Part shown: positions 44,945 to 53,050 of the stretch, in pieces
Position numbering within the stretch: the first letter of the stretch is position 1
Layout of the letters: each line of letters opens with the position of its first letter
DNA from: Roseibium sediminicola
GTDB taxonomy: Bacteria > Pseudomonadota > Alphaproteobacteria > Rhizobiales > Stappiaceae
Assembly (NCBI RefSeq): GCF_023156505.1
Contig: NZ_JALNMJ010000005.1
Location: forward strand, 235,964-299,963
Reading direction: 5' to 3'
DNA: 64,000 nucleotides
The notes under the pieces: model-generated
The model's input: the letters and a program-made list of their open reading frames with translations, nothing else
Database searches by the model: none
Told to the model about the DNA's origin: nothing
Translations under genes and position numbers: made by a program

Positions 44945-45346
44945 ATGACCAAGATCGTGCTCGTCGCAGCCTGTGCCCTTGTCGATGTGGATGGCCGCAT
45001 CCTTCTGGCGCAGAGGCCTGAGGGAAAATCCATGGCCGGATTGTGGGAGTTCCCCGGCGGCAAGGTCGAAACGGGCGAACGGCCGGAAGAGACGCTGATC
45101 CGGGAGCTTCACGAAGAGCTCGGCATAGAGGTTAACGAAGCCTGTCTGGCGCCGCTCACATTTGCCAGCCATTCTTACGAAGATTTTCACCTACTTATGC
45201 CACTTTTCATTTGCCGAAGATGGGGCGGAATTCCGCAGGGGCGGGAAAACCAGGCACTGAAGTGGGTGCGTGCGAACAGGCTGAGGGACTATCCGATGCC
45301 GGCCGCGGACGAGCCTCTCATCCCCCATCTGATTGAGGCCGTTTGA
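44945..45346 (+). CDS. mutT: MutT-type Nudix hydrolase (8-oxo-dGTP diphosphatase)
   Basis: 133 residues from ATG 44945. The Nudix box is complete: GGKVETGERPEETLIRELHE followed by ELGI (about residues 37-60). Removes 8-oxo-dGTP from the nucleotide pool. A W-E-F-P-G-G-K lead-in and EFP motif agree with MutT. Downstream of argJ and 22 bp before a Flp pilin-like gene. Confidence 0.92.
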   Translation: MTKIVLVAACALVDVDGRILLAQRPEGKSMAGLWEFPGGKVETGERPEETLIRELHEELGIEVNEACLAPLTFASHSYEDFHLLMPLFICRRWGGIPQGRENQALKWVRANRLRDYPMPAADEPLIPHLIEAV

Positions 45347-45368
45347 GACCAAGGTCGTTGGGGGAAAT

Positions 45369-45599
45369 ATGCATATTCACGACTGTTTGAGCCTGATGTG
45401 CATGTCCTTTCTGAGTTGGACAAGAAGGTCATTTCTCAGGGACGATCGCGGGGCGACTGCCATTGAATATGGCCTCATTGTCGGCCTGATCAGCATCGTG
45501 GTGCTTGTGGCAATGACAGCCATCGGCAGCACTGTACGCGACGATATTTTCAATGCGGTTTCCACAGCGCTGCAGAATGTGCTGCCCGCAGATTCCTGA
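45369..45599 (+). CDS. Flp-family type IVb pilin
   Basis: 76 residues from ATG 45369, with a GGGGGA-rich ribosome site. Short leader with RRSFLRDDRGATAIEYGLIVGLISIVVLV: processing would follow the Gly before ATAIEYGLI, giving the usual hydrophobic pilin helix with Glu5. Mature part about 40 residues, within the Flp range. No tad/cpa secretion genes flank it, so it is an orphan or the tad locus is elsewhere. Confidence 0.85.
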   Translation: MHIHDCLSLMCMSFLSWTRRSFLRDDRGATAIEYGLIVGLISIVVLVAMTAIGSTVRDDIFNAVSTALQNVLPADS

Positions 45600-45617
45600 T
45601 CCTAATTCGTTCGAAGC

Positions 45618-46520
45618 TTAAGGTTTGGTGTCCGGGATCTGCGTTTCCGGTACTCCGAGCGCTTCGGCCAGCCGCGTTTTTGCGGAGCCCGGGCGCAGCG
45701 GTTGCTGCTGGCTCTCATGCGGTGCCCAGCCTGCGAGGGTCACGAAGGAAAAGGTCGCCCGGATCCGGCCGTCCGGATCCGAGTAATTTTCGGCATAAAG
45801 CTCCGCCGCGCGTAAAAACACGTTCCGGGACAGCGGTGTCCGGCTGCGATCCTTCAAGATCGTGGTCGCTCCCATGGCCTTGAGGTCCGCCATCAGGGCG
45901 AACAGCGTGTCGTAGCGCACCGTAAAGGTATCGACATCGGTCACCGGCAGGGCAAAACCGGCGCGCTGCAGCAGACTGCCAAGGTCCCGTGTGTCTGCGA
46001 AGGGCAGCACACGCGCATCGGCGCCGCCGCGGATCTCGAGCTCCGCGCGGGTCAGGCTGTCACGCAATTCGCTCAACGTGCCTGCACCGGCAAGGGTTGC
46101 CAGAAACAGCCCGTCGGGCTTCAGCGCGCGGCGGATCTGCACCAGAGTGCCGGGCAGATCGTTGACGAATTGCAGATTGAGCGCGGACACAATCAGGTCG
46201 ACCGACTGCTCCTTGAACGGCAGAAACGCGTCGTCGCAAACCAGGTGTGGTGGCGGCAGGCCGGGATCGGCCGCGAACAGGTCGGCCCGGAGAACCCTGC
46301 CGGTCTTGCCACTTGCCCGGAGGGCGTTGGCAATGAGACCCGTGTGGCCGCCGAGATCGACCGCCATTTCAAAGCTGCGGTTGATCAGCATCAGCCTGTC
46401 CTGCAGGTCCTCGGTCACTGTCTGCAAAAGAAAATCGGCGCCGGGCTGAGCGCCCATTAAGGCGCGCAGGCGGCGGGACCTGAACAGCGTTCGGTCAAAC
46501 AGGTCGGGTTGTGCGCTCAA
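45618..46520 (-). CDS. SAM-dependent methyltransferase (BioC/NDUFAF5-like)
   Basis: 300 residues. Class I methyltransferase with motif I AVDLGGHTGLIANAL (about residue 52) and a C-terminal substrate region; LDLIVSALNLQFVNDLPGTL-like wording and RLAEALGVPE at the end fit the BioC-related family seen in alphaproteobacteria. A homologous human protein, NDUFAF5, hydroxylates a complex I arginine, so true activity is open. Convergent with the flp gene, divergent from comF. Confidence 0.82.
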   Translation of the reverse strand: MSAQPDLFDRTLFRSRRLRALMGAQPGADFLLQTVTEDLQDRLMLINRSFEMAVDLGGHTGLIANALRASGKTGRVLRADLFAADPGLPPPHLVCDDAFLPFKEQSVDLIVSALNLQFVNDLPGTLVQIRRALKPDGLFLATLAGAGTLSELRDSLTRAELEIRGGADARVLPFADTRDLGSLLQRAGFALPVTDVDTFTVRYDTLFALMADLKAMGATTILKDRSRTPLSRNVFLRAAELYAENYSDPDGRIRATFSFVTLAGWAPHESQQQPLRPGSAKTRLAEALGVPETQIPDTKP

Positions 46521-46633
46521 CGGATCACTCGGACGTCTTTGAAATCATGGCGGTCACATATGGTATCTGCGGCCGTGCGTCAAAGGAACCGGCCTGACAC
46601 GGCAGCGGGCCGGATGGTTGCTTGGTGCGCCTT

Positions 46634-47461
46634 ATGGTAGTCTTTCCGATCTTTAAACGGAATGCGGGATCTGTCGTGCGGACTGTCGGCAAGCGTTTGG
46701 TGGACCTGTCCGGGTGGACCGCGAGTGTGGTACTCGATGGACTGCTGCCGCGCCGCTGCCTGTGCTGCGACAGCCGCGTAGCGCAGGACGACGGGCTATG
46801 CGCTTCCTGCTGGCGGGCAATGCCGTTTCTGGAACGGCCGTGGTGCCAGAGGCTCGGCACGCCTTTCACCTATGATGTTGGATCCGGCGCGTGGAGCCCG
46901 CGCGCCATTGCGGAGCCGCCGTTGTTCGACCGGCTGCGTTCGGTTGCCCTCTACGATGGGCCCGCGCGGCAATTGGTCCTTGCCCTGAAATTTTCGCGGC
47001 GGCGCGAACTCGCGCGGCCGATGGCGCGCTGGATGGTCCGGTCCGGCGAGGAACTGTTAACCGCCGACAGCCTGGTCGCGCCCGTTCCGCTGCACTGGAC
47101 GCGGCTGTTGGGCCGGCGTTTCAACCAGGCTGCGGACCTGGCCCGGGAGGTCGCACGGCAAAGCGGAGCCTTCTACGAGCCGCAGCTCCTCAAACGGCAC
47201 AAACGCACGCGCCAGCAGGTCGGCCTGTCGGCCAGGGACCGTCACAAGAATGTGCGCTCCGCCTTTGTTCCCGGCCCCTTGCGCACAGACACGCTTGCCG
47301 GTCGCCATGTGGTTCTGATCGACGACGTCATGACCACCGGTTCCACCGTGGCCGCCTGCACCAAATGCCTGCTGCGCGCGGGCGTGGAGTCGGTTGACGT
47401 GCTGACCTTTGCCTTGGTGGATCCGAATGCGCGCGCGGCCGGTACGTCGGATTTTACGTAA
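46634..47461 (+). CDS. comF: ComF-family phosphoribosyltransferase-like protein
   Basis: 275 residues from ATG 46634. N-terminal zinc-binding cysteines RRCLCCDSR and LCASCW, then a PRTase fold with the PRPP-binding loop VVLIDDVMTTGST (about residue 225). ComF proteins support DNA uptake and recombination in naturally competent bacteria and are common in others, in the cytoplasm. Followed by grxC and a nitrilase-type gene, the standard alphaproteobacterial order. Confidence 0.92.
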   Translation: MVVFPIFKRNAGSVVRTVGKRLVDLSGWTASVVLDGLLPRRCLCCDSRVAQDDGLCASCWRAMPFLERPWCQRLGTPFTYDVGSGAWSPRAIAEPPLFDRLRSVALYDGPARQLVLALKFSRRRELARPMARWMVRSGEELLTADSLVAPVPLHWTRLLGRRFNQAADLAREVARQSGAFYEPQLLKRHKRTRQQVGLSARDRHKNVRSAFVPGPLRTDTLAGRHVVLIDDVMTTGSTVAACTKCLLRAGVESVDVLTFALVDPNARAAGTSDFT

Positions 47462-47569
47462 CATTTTCGACAGTCTCTTGAGTTTCCGGAATGCGCACGC
47501 ATATAACGCCGGGATTTCGGCGCGCGTCCTCCGCAAAGGTCGGGCGCGACAACAAGAGGATCGGACTAT

Positions 47570-47827
47570 ATGGCTGAAGTGGTGATCTACACGCGCCAGA
47601 TGTGCGGGTTTTGCACGGCGGCCAAGCGCCTGCTGGACAAAAAGGGCGTGGCTTATCAGGAGCATGATGCGACGTTCAGTCCGACCCTGCGCAAGGAAAT
47701 GGTGCAAAAGGCCAATGGCCGGTCGACCTTCCCTCAGGTTTTTGTCGGTGCCACCCATGTCGGCGGCTGCGACGACCTGCATGACCTGGAGCGTGCCGGC
47801 AAACTGGACGCCCTGCTCGCGTCCTGA
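47570..47827 (+). CDS. grxC: Glutaredoxin 3
   Basis: 85 residues. Active site CGFC near residue 12 in IYTRQMCGFCTAAKRLL, cis-proline segment STFPQVFVG and GGCDDLHDL for glutathione binding. The common GrxC site is CPYC, so the Gly-Phe pair between the cysteines is a variant. Reduces disulphides and mixed disulphides using glutathione in the cytosol. Confidence 0.93.
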   Translation: MAEVVIYTRQMCGFCTAAKRLLDKKGVAYQEHDATFSPTLRKEMVQKANGRSTFPQVFVGATHVGGCDDLHDLERAGKLDALLAS

Positions 47828-47875
47828 TTTACTGATCCAACAGCCTTCATTTGCCAACAGGAGATAAGCGGTCGG

Positions 47876-48730
47876 ATGGCTTCATTCACGGCAGCATGTG
47901 TGCAGCTTCGCAGCGGCAAGAGCGTTTCGCGGAATGCGGAAACCGCCGAAGCCCTGATCCGTGCGGCGGCGCAGGACGGTGCAGAGTATGTGCAGACGCC
48001 GGAAATGTCGAACGTGCTGGTGAAATCCCGCGAAGAGCTGCTTGAGCGGATTTCCGTGGCCGACGACGACCCGTTCCTGAAAATGGCAAGGGCCCTTGCC
48101 CCCGAGCTTGGCATCCATCTGCATCTGGGGTCGATCGCGGTTCAGGCCGGTGGCGGCAAGGTCGCGAACCGCGCCTTCCTGATCGCGCCAAACGGCTCGA
48201 TCGCCGCGACCTACGACAAGATCCACATGTTCGATGTCGATCTGCCCAACGGCGAGAGCTGGCGGGAGTCCGCGACCTACGCGCCTGGCACCCGCACGGT
48301 GATAGCGGACCTGCCGTTTGCCCGGATCGGTATGGCAGTGTGTTACGATATCCGCTTCCCGGCGATTTTCCGGACACAGGCGCGCCAGGGAGCGGAGGTG
48401 CTGACCGGTCCCGCTGCCTTCACACGCCAGACTGGCGAAGCGCACTGGCATGTGCTACAGCGCGCCCGCGCCATCGAAAACGGGGCCTACGTCATTTCCG
48501 CCGCCCAGGGCGGGACCCATGAGGATGGCCGCGAAACCTACGGCCACAGCCTGGTGGTGAACCCATGGGGCAAAGTGGTCGCGGAACTGGACGGCGATGA
48601 GCCTGGATATGTGCTGGCTGACATCGAACCAGATGAAGTTGCCAAGGCGCGCGGACGCATCCCTGCCATTGCCAATGAGCGGGAGTTTGTCTGTGAGGTC
48701 GCCGACGGCCTGAAGGAGATCCCGGCGTGA
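47876..48730 (+). CDS. Nitrilase-superfamily amidohydrolase (Nit1-like)
   Basis: 284 residues. The C-N hydrolase triad is visible: Glu in QTPEMSN, Lys in YDKIHMFDVD and Cys in IGMAVCYDIRFP. The DLPNGESWRES and HWHVLQRARAIENGAYV segments fit the Nit1 branch, whose members hydrolyse deaminated glutathione; substrate is by family. Overlaps the next gene by 4 bp (GTGA). Confidence 0.9.
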   Translation: MASFTAACVQLRSGKSVSRNAETAEALIRAAAQDGAEYVQTPEMSNVLVKSREELLERISVADDDPFLKMARALAPELGIHLHLGSIAVQAGGGKVANRAFLIAPNGSIAATYDKIHMFDVDLPNGESWRESATYAPGTRTVIADLPFARIGMAVCYDIRFPAIFRTQARQGAEVLTGPAAFTRQTGEAHWHVLQRARAIENGAYVISAAQGGTHEDGRETYGHSLVVNPWGKVVAELDGDEPGYVLADIEPDEVAKARGRIPAIANEREFVCEVADGLKEIPA

Positions 48731-49260
48731 TCAAATACACGCTACAATGCGACGACGCACACACATTTGAGGGCTGGTTCCGAAATTCCGATGATTTCGA
48801 CAGTCAGTGCAAGCGCAACCTTGTGGCCTGTCCGATGTGTGGCTCGAATGAAGTCCGAAAAGGTTTGATGGCACCGGCCGTCTCAACGGCGCGCGCAAAG
48901 GCCGCGCTGGTCGATGCGGCGCGCGCGGAAATGCGTGCCCATGAGGCATCGGCAAAACCGGACGCGATGGGTCAGGCTGGGGGCGAAGGCGGGGCTGTCG
49001 CCATGCAGTCATCGGCCCTGCTGCCGAAAGATCTGCAACAGAAAGAAATCGTTGAGGCGCTTCGCCTTGTGCGGGCGCGGATCATCGAGAATTCCGAGAA
49101 TGTCGGCGCAGATTTCGCCAGCGAAGCCCGCAAGATCCATAATGGCGAAGCGGAAGAGCGCAGCATCTACGGTGAGACGACGCCCAAGGATGCCGAAGCC
49201 CTGATGGAAGAAGGCATTGCCGTCTTCCCGCTGCCGGACCTTCCCGACGACAAGAACTGA
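48727..49260 (+). CDS. DUF1178 protein
   Basis: 177 residues from GTG 48727. DUF1178 pattern: IKYTLQCDDAHTFEGWF, then a zinc-finger-like pair LVACPMCGS, an alanine-rich middle, and RKIHNGEAEERSIYGETTP near the C terminus. A short helix with two cysteines at C-x-x-C implies metal binding. Widely conserved next to grxC/nitrilase genes in alphaproteobacteria; function unknown. Confidence 0.92.
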   Translation: MIKYTLQCDDAHTFEGWFRNSDDFDSQCKRNLVACPMCGSNEVRKGLMAPAVSTARAKAALVDAARAEMRAHEASAKPDAMGQAGGEGGAVAMQSSALLPKDLQQKEIVEALRLVRARIIENSENVGADFASEARKIHNGEAEERSIYGETTPKDAEALMEEGIAVFPLPDLPDDKN

Positions 49261-49262
49261 CG

Positions 49263-49292
49263 AAAAAGCCTCCGCGCGAGCGCGCGAAGGCT
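49263..49292 (-). terminator. Terminator of the phasin gene
   Basis: Minus-strand stem AGCCTTCGCGCG / CGCGCGGAGGCT with one mismatch and a two-base turn (49267-49292), followed by TTTTTCG; 36 bp after the phasin stop and also just past the DUF1178 stop. Confidence 0.75.
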
Positions 49293-49327
49293 CTGGAACT
49301 GAAGTTCCCGCCAGAAAGCCGTCCTGA

Positions 49328-49858
49328 TCAGCTCTTCGCCGTTGCCGCCGGCTTGCGCCGTGTCGCAGTTGGTTTGGCCGCAGGCTTGGCTTCCGCGAGG
49401 CTTTCTTCGGCGGCCTTACTCAACTCGCTGACGCTTTCCATGGCCGTTTCGCTGAGTTCTTCAACCGCTGCGGCGCTTTCGGAGAAGCTCTCGCGGAACA
49501 TGGCGGCCTGCTTCTCGAAATGTTCCTGATATTCCGTCGCCATCCGGGAATAGAAATCCTGCAGTGTTGCCATGGTTTCTTCCGGCGCGGTGGATTGACT
49601 GAGCGATTTGGCGCATTCGAAATCCTCGCGCAGCCGGTGGCTGACGAAGTCCATGTGGTCGCTGAAGGCCTGTTCCGCGTGGCTCCACATGGTCTGTCCC
49701 ATCTTCTGGAAACCGGCGACGGTCTTGGCCTCCATCAGGTCCTCGCGCTCGGCAAAGGCCCAGTTGGAAAAGGTCGGCATTGGCCAGCTGCCCATCTTGG
49801 GCCAGTCGGCCATCATGGCGCTGAAATCGAAGGCACCCGTATTGCGCTTCGTGGGCAT
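49328..49858 (-). CDS. Phasin-family polyhydroxyalkanoate granule protein
   Basis: 176 residues. Phasin_2-like helical protein with hydrophobic N-terminal segment MMADWPKMGSWPMPTFSNW, QKMGQTMWSHAEQAFSDHMDFV and a long amphipathic helix, ending in a Lys/Ala/Pro-rich tail (KPAAKPTATRRKPAATAK). It coats PHB granules. Single gene; a perfect FNR-type box lies 150 bp upstream of its ATG. Confidence 0.85.
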   Translation of the reverse strand: MPTKRNTGAFDFSAMMADWPKMGSWPMPTFSNWAFAEREDLMEAKTVAGFQKMGQTMWSHAEQAFSDHMDFVSHRLREDFECAKSLSQSTAPEETMATLQDFYSRMATEYQEHFEKQAAMFRESFSESAAAVEELSETAMESVSELSKAAEESLAEAKPAAKPTATRRKPAATAKS

Positions 49859-50008
49859 GAAAGATCCTCCGTGTTTGCGTGAATTATTTGCAGTCGCGCG
49901 GTCTTTGAATGGTGCCGCTGCGCTGCGCTCCGGCGCGCGAACCCGCTCGCGCTTGTCCAGGACCCAACCCCAAAGTGACGTAACTGTATCCTAGGCTCAA
50001 AACCTAAC

Positions 50009-50024
50009 TTTGATCCGGATCAAA
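50009..50024. promoter_or_regulatory. FNR/FixK-type box upstream of the phasin gene
   Basis: TTTGATCCGGATCAAA is a perfect 16-bp palindrome and matches TTGAT-N4-ATCAA exactly. It lies between the phasin start (49858, minus strand) and the 3' end of the hydrolase gene (50068), about 150 bp ahead of the phasin ATG. Confidence 0.7.
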
Positions 50025-50067
50025 AGCGAGTTACGAATTTTTCAGATTGCGCAAAAATGGGGCAGTT

Positions 50068-50763
50068 TCATGCACGGTTGAGGAAGTCCCGCAGCGTTTT
50101 GGTGACCGCGTCCGGAGCTTCCAGCGGCGACAGGTGTCCGCAGCCCTCGATCACCACCAACTCGCTGCCGGGAATGTGTTCGTGGATCTCCCGCGAGATC
50201 TCGACCGGGGTCAGCCGGTCGCCGTCGCCGACAAGAACCATGGTCGGGCAGGCGATTTCCCCCAGCCGGGGCCGGCTGTCGATCCGGTCGATCAACGCGG
50301 TCTGTTGGCGGATGAAGGCTTCCGGGCCGGTGTCGTGGGCCATCTCGACCACAATGGCCTTCATGTCTTCATCTTCCTCGCGGCTTTCATGGACAAAGCC
50401 GGGGTAAAGAAGATGCGGGACCTTGGTGAAGCCGCGCTTGCGGGTCATCTCGATCAGGAACCGCCGACGATCCGCCTGGTCCTGCCCATCCGGCCGGGAA
50501 TTGGTGTCAAGCAGGGCCAGTTTTGAAACGCGTTCCGGCGCTTCGCGCATGATCTCCATGGCGACGTAGCCGCCCATGGAGAGCGCAATGAGGGAAAACC
50601 GGTCCGGGGCCTGGTCCAGGATGCCTCGGGCGATTTCCTCGATGCTGTCATGTTGCCGGTGATCGGCCACCATGATCGGCCGGTCGGCAAAGGCGACGAT
50701 CTGCTTGGCAAAAAGGGCTTCCGTGCACAGGAGCCCGGGGATGAACAGGATCGGGTCGCTCAT
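50068..50763 (-). CDS. Alpha/beta hydrolase downstream of ubiG
   Basis: 231 residues from ATG 50763, which overlaps the ubiG stop by one base (TAATG). Nucleophile elbow FSLIALSMGGYVAME, Asp in MVLVGDGDRLTP and His near EGCGHLSPLE complete the triad. Probably co-translated with ubiG; substrate unknown and a ubiquinone link is speculative. Confidence 0.87.
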   Translation of the reverse strand: MSDPILFIPGLLCTEALFAKQIVAFADRPIMVADHRQHDSIEEIARGILDQAPDRFSLIALSMGGYVAMEIMREAPERVSKLALLDTNSRPDGQDQADRRRFLIEMTRKRGFTKVPHLLYPGFVHESREEDEDMKAIVVEMAHDTGPEAFIRQQTALIDRIDSRPRLGEIACPTMVLVGDGDRLTPVEISREIHEHIPGSELVVIEGCGHLSPLEAPDAVTKTLRDFLNRA

Positions 50764-51524
50764 TACGAAGCCTTCGGGCGTTCCGCCAGCAGCATGTAAT
50801 TGACGTCCATGTCGCGCGATTGCGCCCAACTGTCCGTCAGCGGATTGTAGCTGACACCGGACCTGTCGATCACGCTCAATCCAGCCGTTTTCAGCGGTCC
50901 CTCGATCTCCGGCGGCCGAACCAGCTTCTCGTAAGTGTGCGTGCCCTGGGGTAACCAGCGCAGCACATATTCGGCGCCGACAATGGCAAGCGCATAGGCT
51001 TTCAGCGTGCGGTTGATGGTCGCAACGAACATAAGCCCGCCCGGCCGGACCATGCGGCTGGTCGCCTCAAGGAACAGCGGCACGTCGGCGACGTGCTCGA
51101 CCACTTCCATATTGAGAACGACGTCGAAATTCTCGCCGGCATCGGCCAGTACCTCGGCGGTTTCCGCACGATAGTCGATCTCAAGCCCGGAGCTTTGCAT
51201 ATGCAGCCGGGCGATTTCGATATTGGTCTCGGACGGATCCGCGCCCATCACCTCGGCGCCGAGCCGAGCCATAGGTTCGCTCAAAAGGCCGCCGCCGCAG
51301 CCGATGTCCAGGAACCGGAGACCCTTGAAGGCGTCGGCGGCCTTGGGGTCGCGGCCGAAATGCCGGCAGACTTCCTGCTTGATATAGGTGAGCCGCACCG
51401 GGTTGAACTTGTGCAAAGGCTTGAACTTGCCGGTCGGATCCCACCATTCCTCGGCCATGGCCGAAAAGCGCGCGACTTCTTCGCTGTCGATCGTTCCGGT
51501 AGTTGCCTTGGCGCTGCCAGTCAT
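50763..51524 (-). CDS. ubiG: UbiG bifunctional 3-demethylubiquinone O-methyltransferase
   Basis: 253 residues. SAM-binding [21 protein letters not shown] (split in the middle here), then [15 protein letters not shown] and [31 protein letters not shown] in the UbiG-specific core. It performs both O-methylations of ubiquinone synthesis in the cytoplasm, membrane-associated. Divergent from lysC, as commonly seen in Rhizobiales. Confidence 0.96.
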   Translation of the reverse strand: MTGSAKATTGTIDSEEVARFSAMAEEWWDPTGKFKPLHKFNPVRLTYIKQEVCRHFGRDPKAADAFKGLRFLDIGCGGGLLSEPMARLGAEVMGADPSETNIEIARLHMQSSGLEIDYRAETAEVLADAGENFDVVLNMEVVEHVADVPLFLEATSRMVRPGGLMFVATINRTLKAYALAIVGAEYVLRWLPQGTHTYEKLVRPPEIEGPLKTAGLSVIDRSGVSYNPLTDSWAQSRDMDVNYMLLAERPKAS

Positions 51525-51726
51525 TGCTCGGTCCTTTCCAGGGTCGAAGACACAGCTGCCTCCGACCGAATGCCAAATCTTTAGCTGTCGTTCAGCGTCT
51601 TTGACCTTTTGTCAAGTAACAGGCCCAGAAGCGCGGTTGCAGCAAAGGGACGCAGCCTGTATGCATGTGCGCCGATCCATCCGGCGCATAGACGCCTCAC
51701 GACATCTTACAAAGTTTACGAGTGGT

Positions 51727-52977
51727 ATGGCCCGACTGGTTTTAAAATTTGGCGGAACTTCGGTTGCCGATCTCGATCGCATCCGCAATGTTGCCCGCCA
51801 TGTCAAACGGGAAGTGGATGCCGGGCACCAGGTTGCCGTGGTGGTTTCGGCCATGGCCGGACAGACCAACAAGCTGGTCGAGTTCTGCCGCGAAGCTTCG
51901 CCCCTGCACGATGCCCGCGAATATGACGCGGTCGTTGCCTCCGGCGAACAGGTGACCTCCGGCCTCCTGGCGATCGTGCTTCAGGACATGGGCGTCAACG
52001 CCCGTTCCTGGCAGGGCTGGCAGATCCCGATCAAGACGGACGAGCAGCATGGTGCGGCGCGCATCAGCGAGATCGACGGCAGTTTCCTGTCGGAACGGCT
52101 GGAACAGGGCCAGGTCGCCGTGGTCGCCGGTTTCCAGGGCGTTGCGCCGGACAACCGCATCGCGACCCTCGGCCGCGGCGGCTCCGACACCAGCGCGGTT
52201 GCCATCGCGGCGGCGATCAAGGCCGACCGGTGTGATATCTATACCGATGTCGATGGCGTCTACACGACCGATCCGCGCATCGTGCCCAAGGCGCAGCGGC
52301 TTGAGCGGGTGTCCTTCGAGGAAATGCTCGAAATGGCGTCTCTCGGTGCCAAGGTTTTGCAGGTGCGCTCCGTCGAAATGGCCATGATCCACGGCGTCCG
52401 GACGTTTGTGCGATCCAGCTTCGACGATCCGGAAGCGCCGCAGGTCGGTGCGAACGACTATCCGATTGGTACTCTTATTTGCGACGAGGATGAACTCGTG
52501 GAACAGCAGGTTGTCACCGGCATCGCCTATGCCAAGGACGAAGCCCAGATCTCCCTTCGTGACGTGGCCGACAAGCCGGGCGTTGCCGAAAGCGTGTTCG
52601 GTCCGCTGGCCGACGCCAATATCAACGTCGACATGATCGTCCAGAACATCTCGCCGGACGGCAAAACGACGGACATGACTTTCACCGTTCCGGAAAGCGA
52701 CTATCAGCGCGCCACCAAGGTGCTGCAGGACAATCGCGAGGCGATCGGCTTCCAGAAGCTGGAAGGGGCGACCGATGTGGTCAAGGTCTCCGTCATCGGC
52801 ATCGGCATGCGCTCGCATGCGGGCATCGCGGCCCAGTGTTTCCGGGGCCTTGCCTCCAAGGGCATCAACATCCGCGCCATCACCACGTCGGAAATCAAAA
52901 TCTCCGTGCTGATCGATTCCGCCTATGCGGAGCTTGCGGTGCGGACTCTCCATTCGCTATACGGGTTGGACGGATAG
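51727..52977 (+). CDS. lysC: Aspartate kinase
   Basis: 416 residues from ATG 51727. N-terminal amino-acid kinase domain with LVLKFGGTSVADLDRIRNVA and FQGVAPDNRIATLGRGGSDTSAVAIAAA, catalytic-substrate part YTDVDGVYTTDPRI; then two ACT domains (about 265-410) for lysine/threonine feedback. Makes aspartyl phosphate for lysine, threonine and methionine. First gene of the lysC-ptsP-prfA-prmC run. Confidence 0.96.
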   Translation: MARLVLKFGGTSVADLDRIRNVARHVKREVDAGHQVAVVVSAMAGQTNKLVEFCREASPLHDAREYDAVVASGEQVTSGLLAIVLQDMGVNARSWQGWQIPIKTDEQHGAARISEIDGSFLSERLEQGQVAVVAGFQGVAPDNRIATLGRGGSDTSAVAIAAAIKADRCDIYTDVDGVYTTDPRIVPKAQRLERVSFEEMLEMASLGAKVLQVRSVEMAMIHGVRTFVRSSFDDPEAPQVGANDYPIGTLICDEDELVEQQVVTGIAYAKDEAQISLRDVADKPGVAESVFGPLADANINVDMIVQNISPDGKTTDMTFTVPESDYQRATKVLQDNREAIGFQKLEGATDVVKVSVIGIGMRSHAGIAAQCFRGLASKGINIRAITTSEIKISVLIDSAYAELAVRTLHSLYGLDG

Positions 52978-53050
52978 TCTATCCGGCAGGCTGGCTTTGA
53001 CGGGGAGTCGGAGCCAACGCCTGACTGAAGCGGGATCAATCGGGGGCGCA

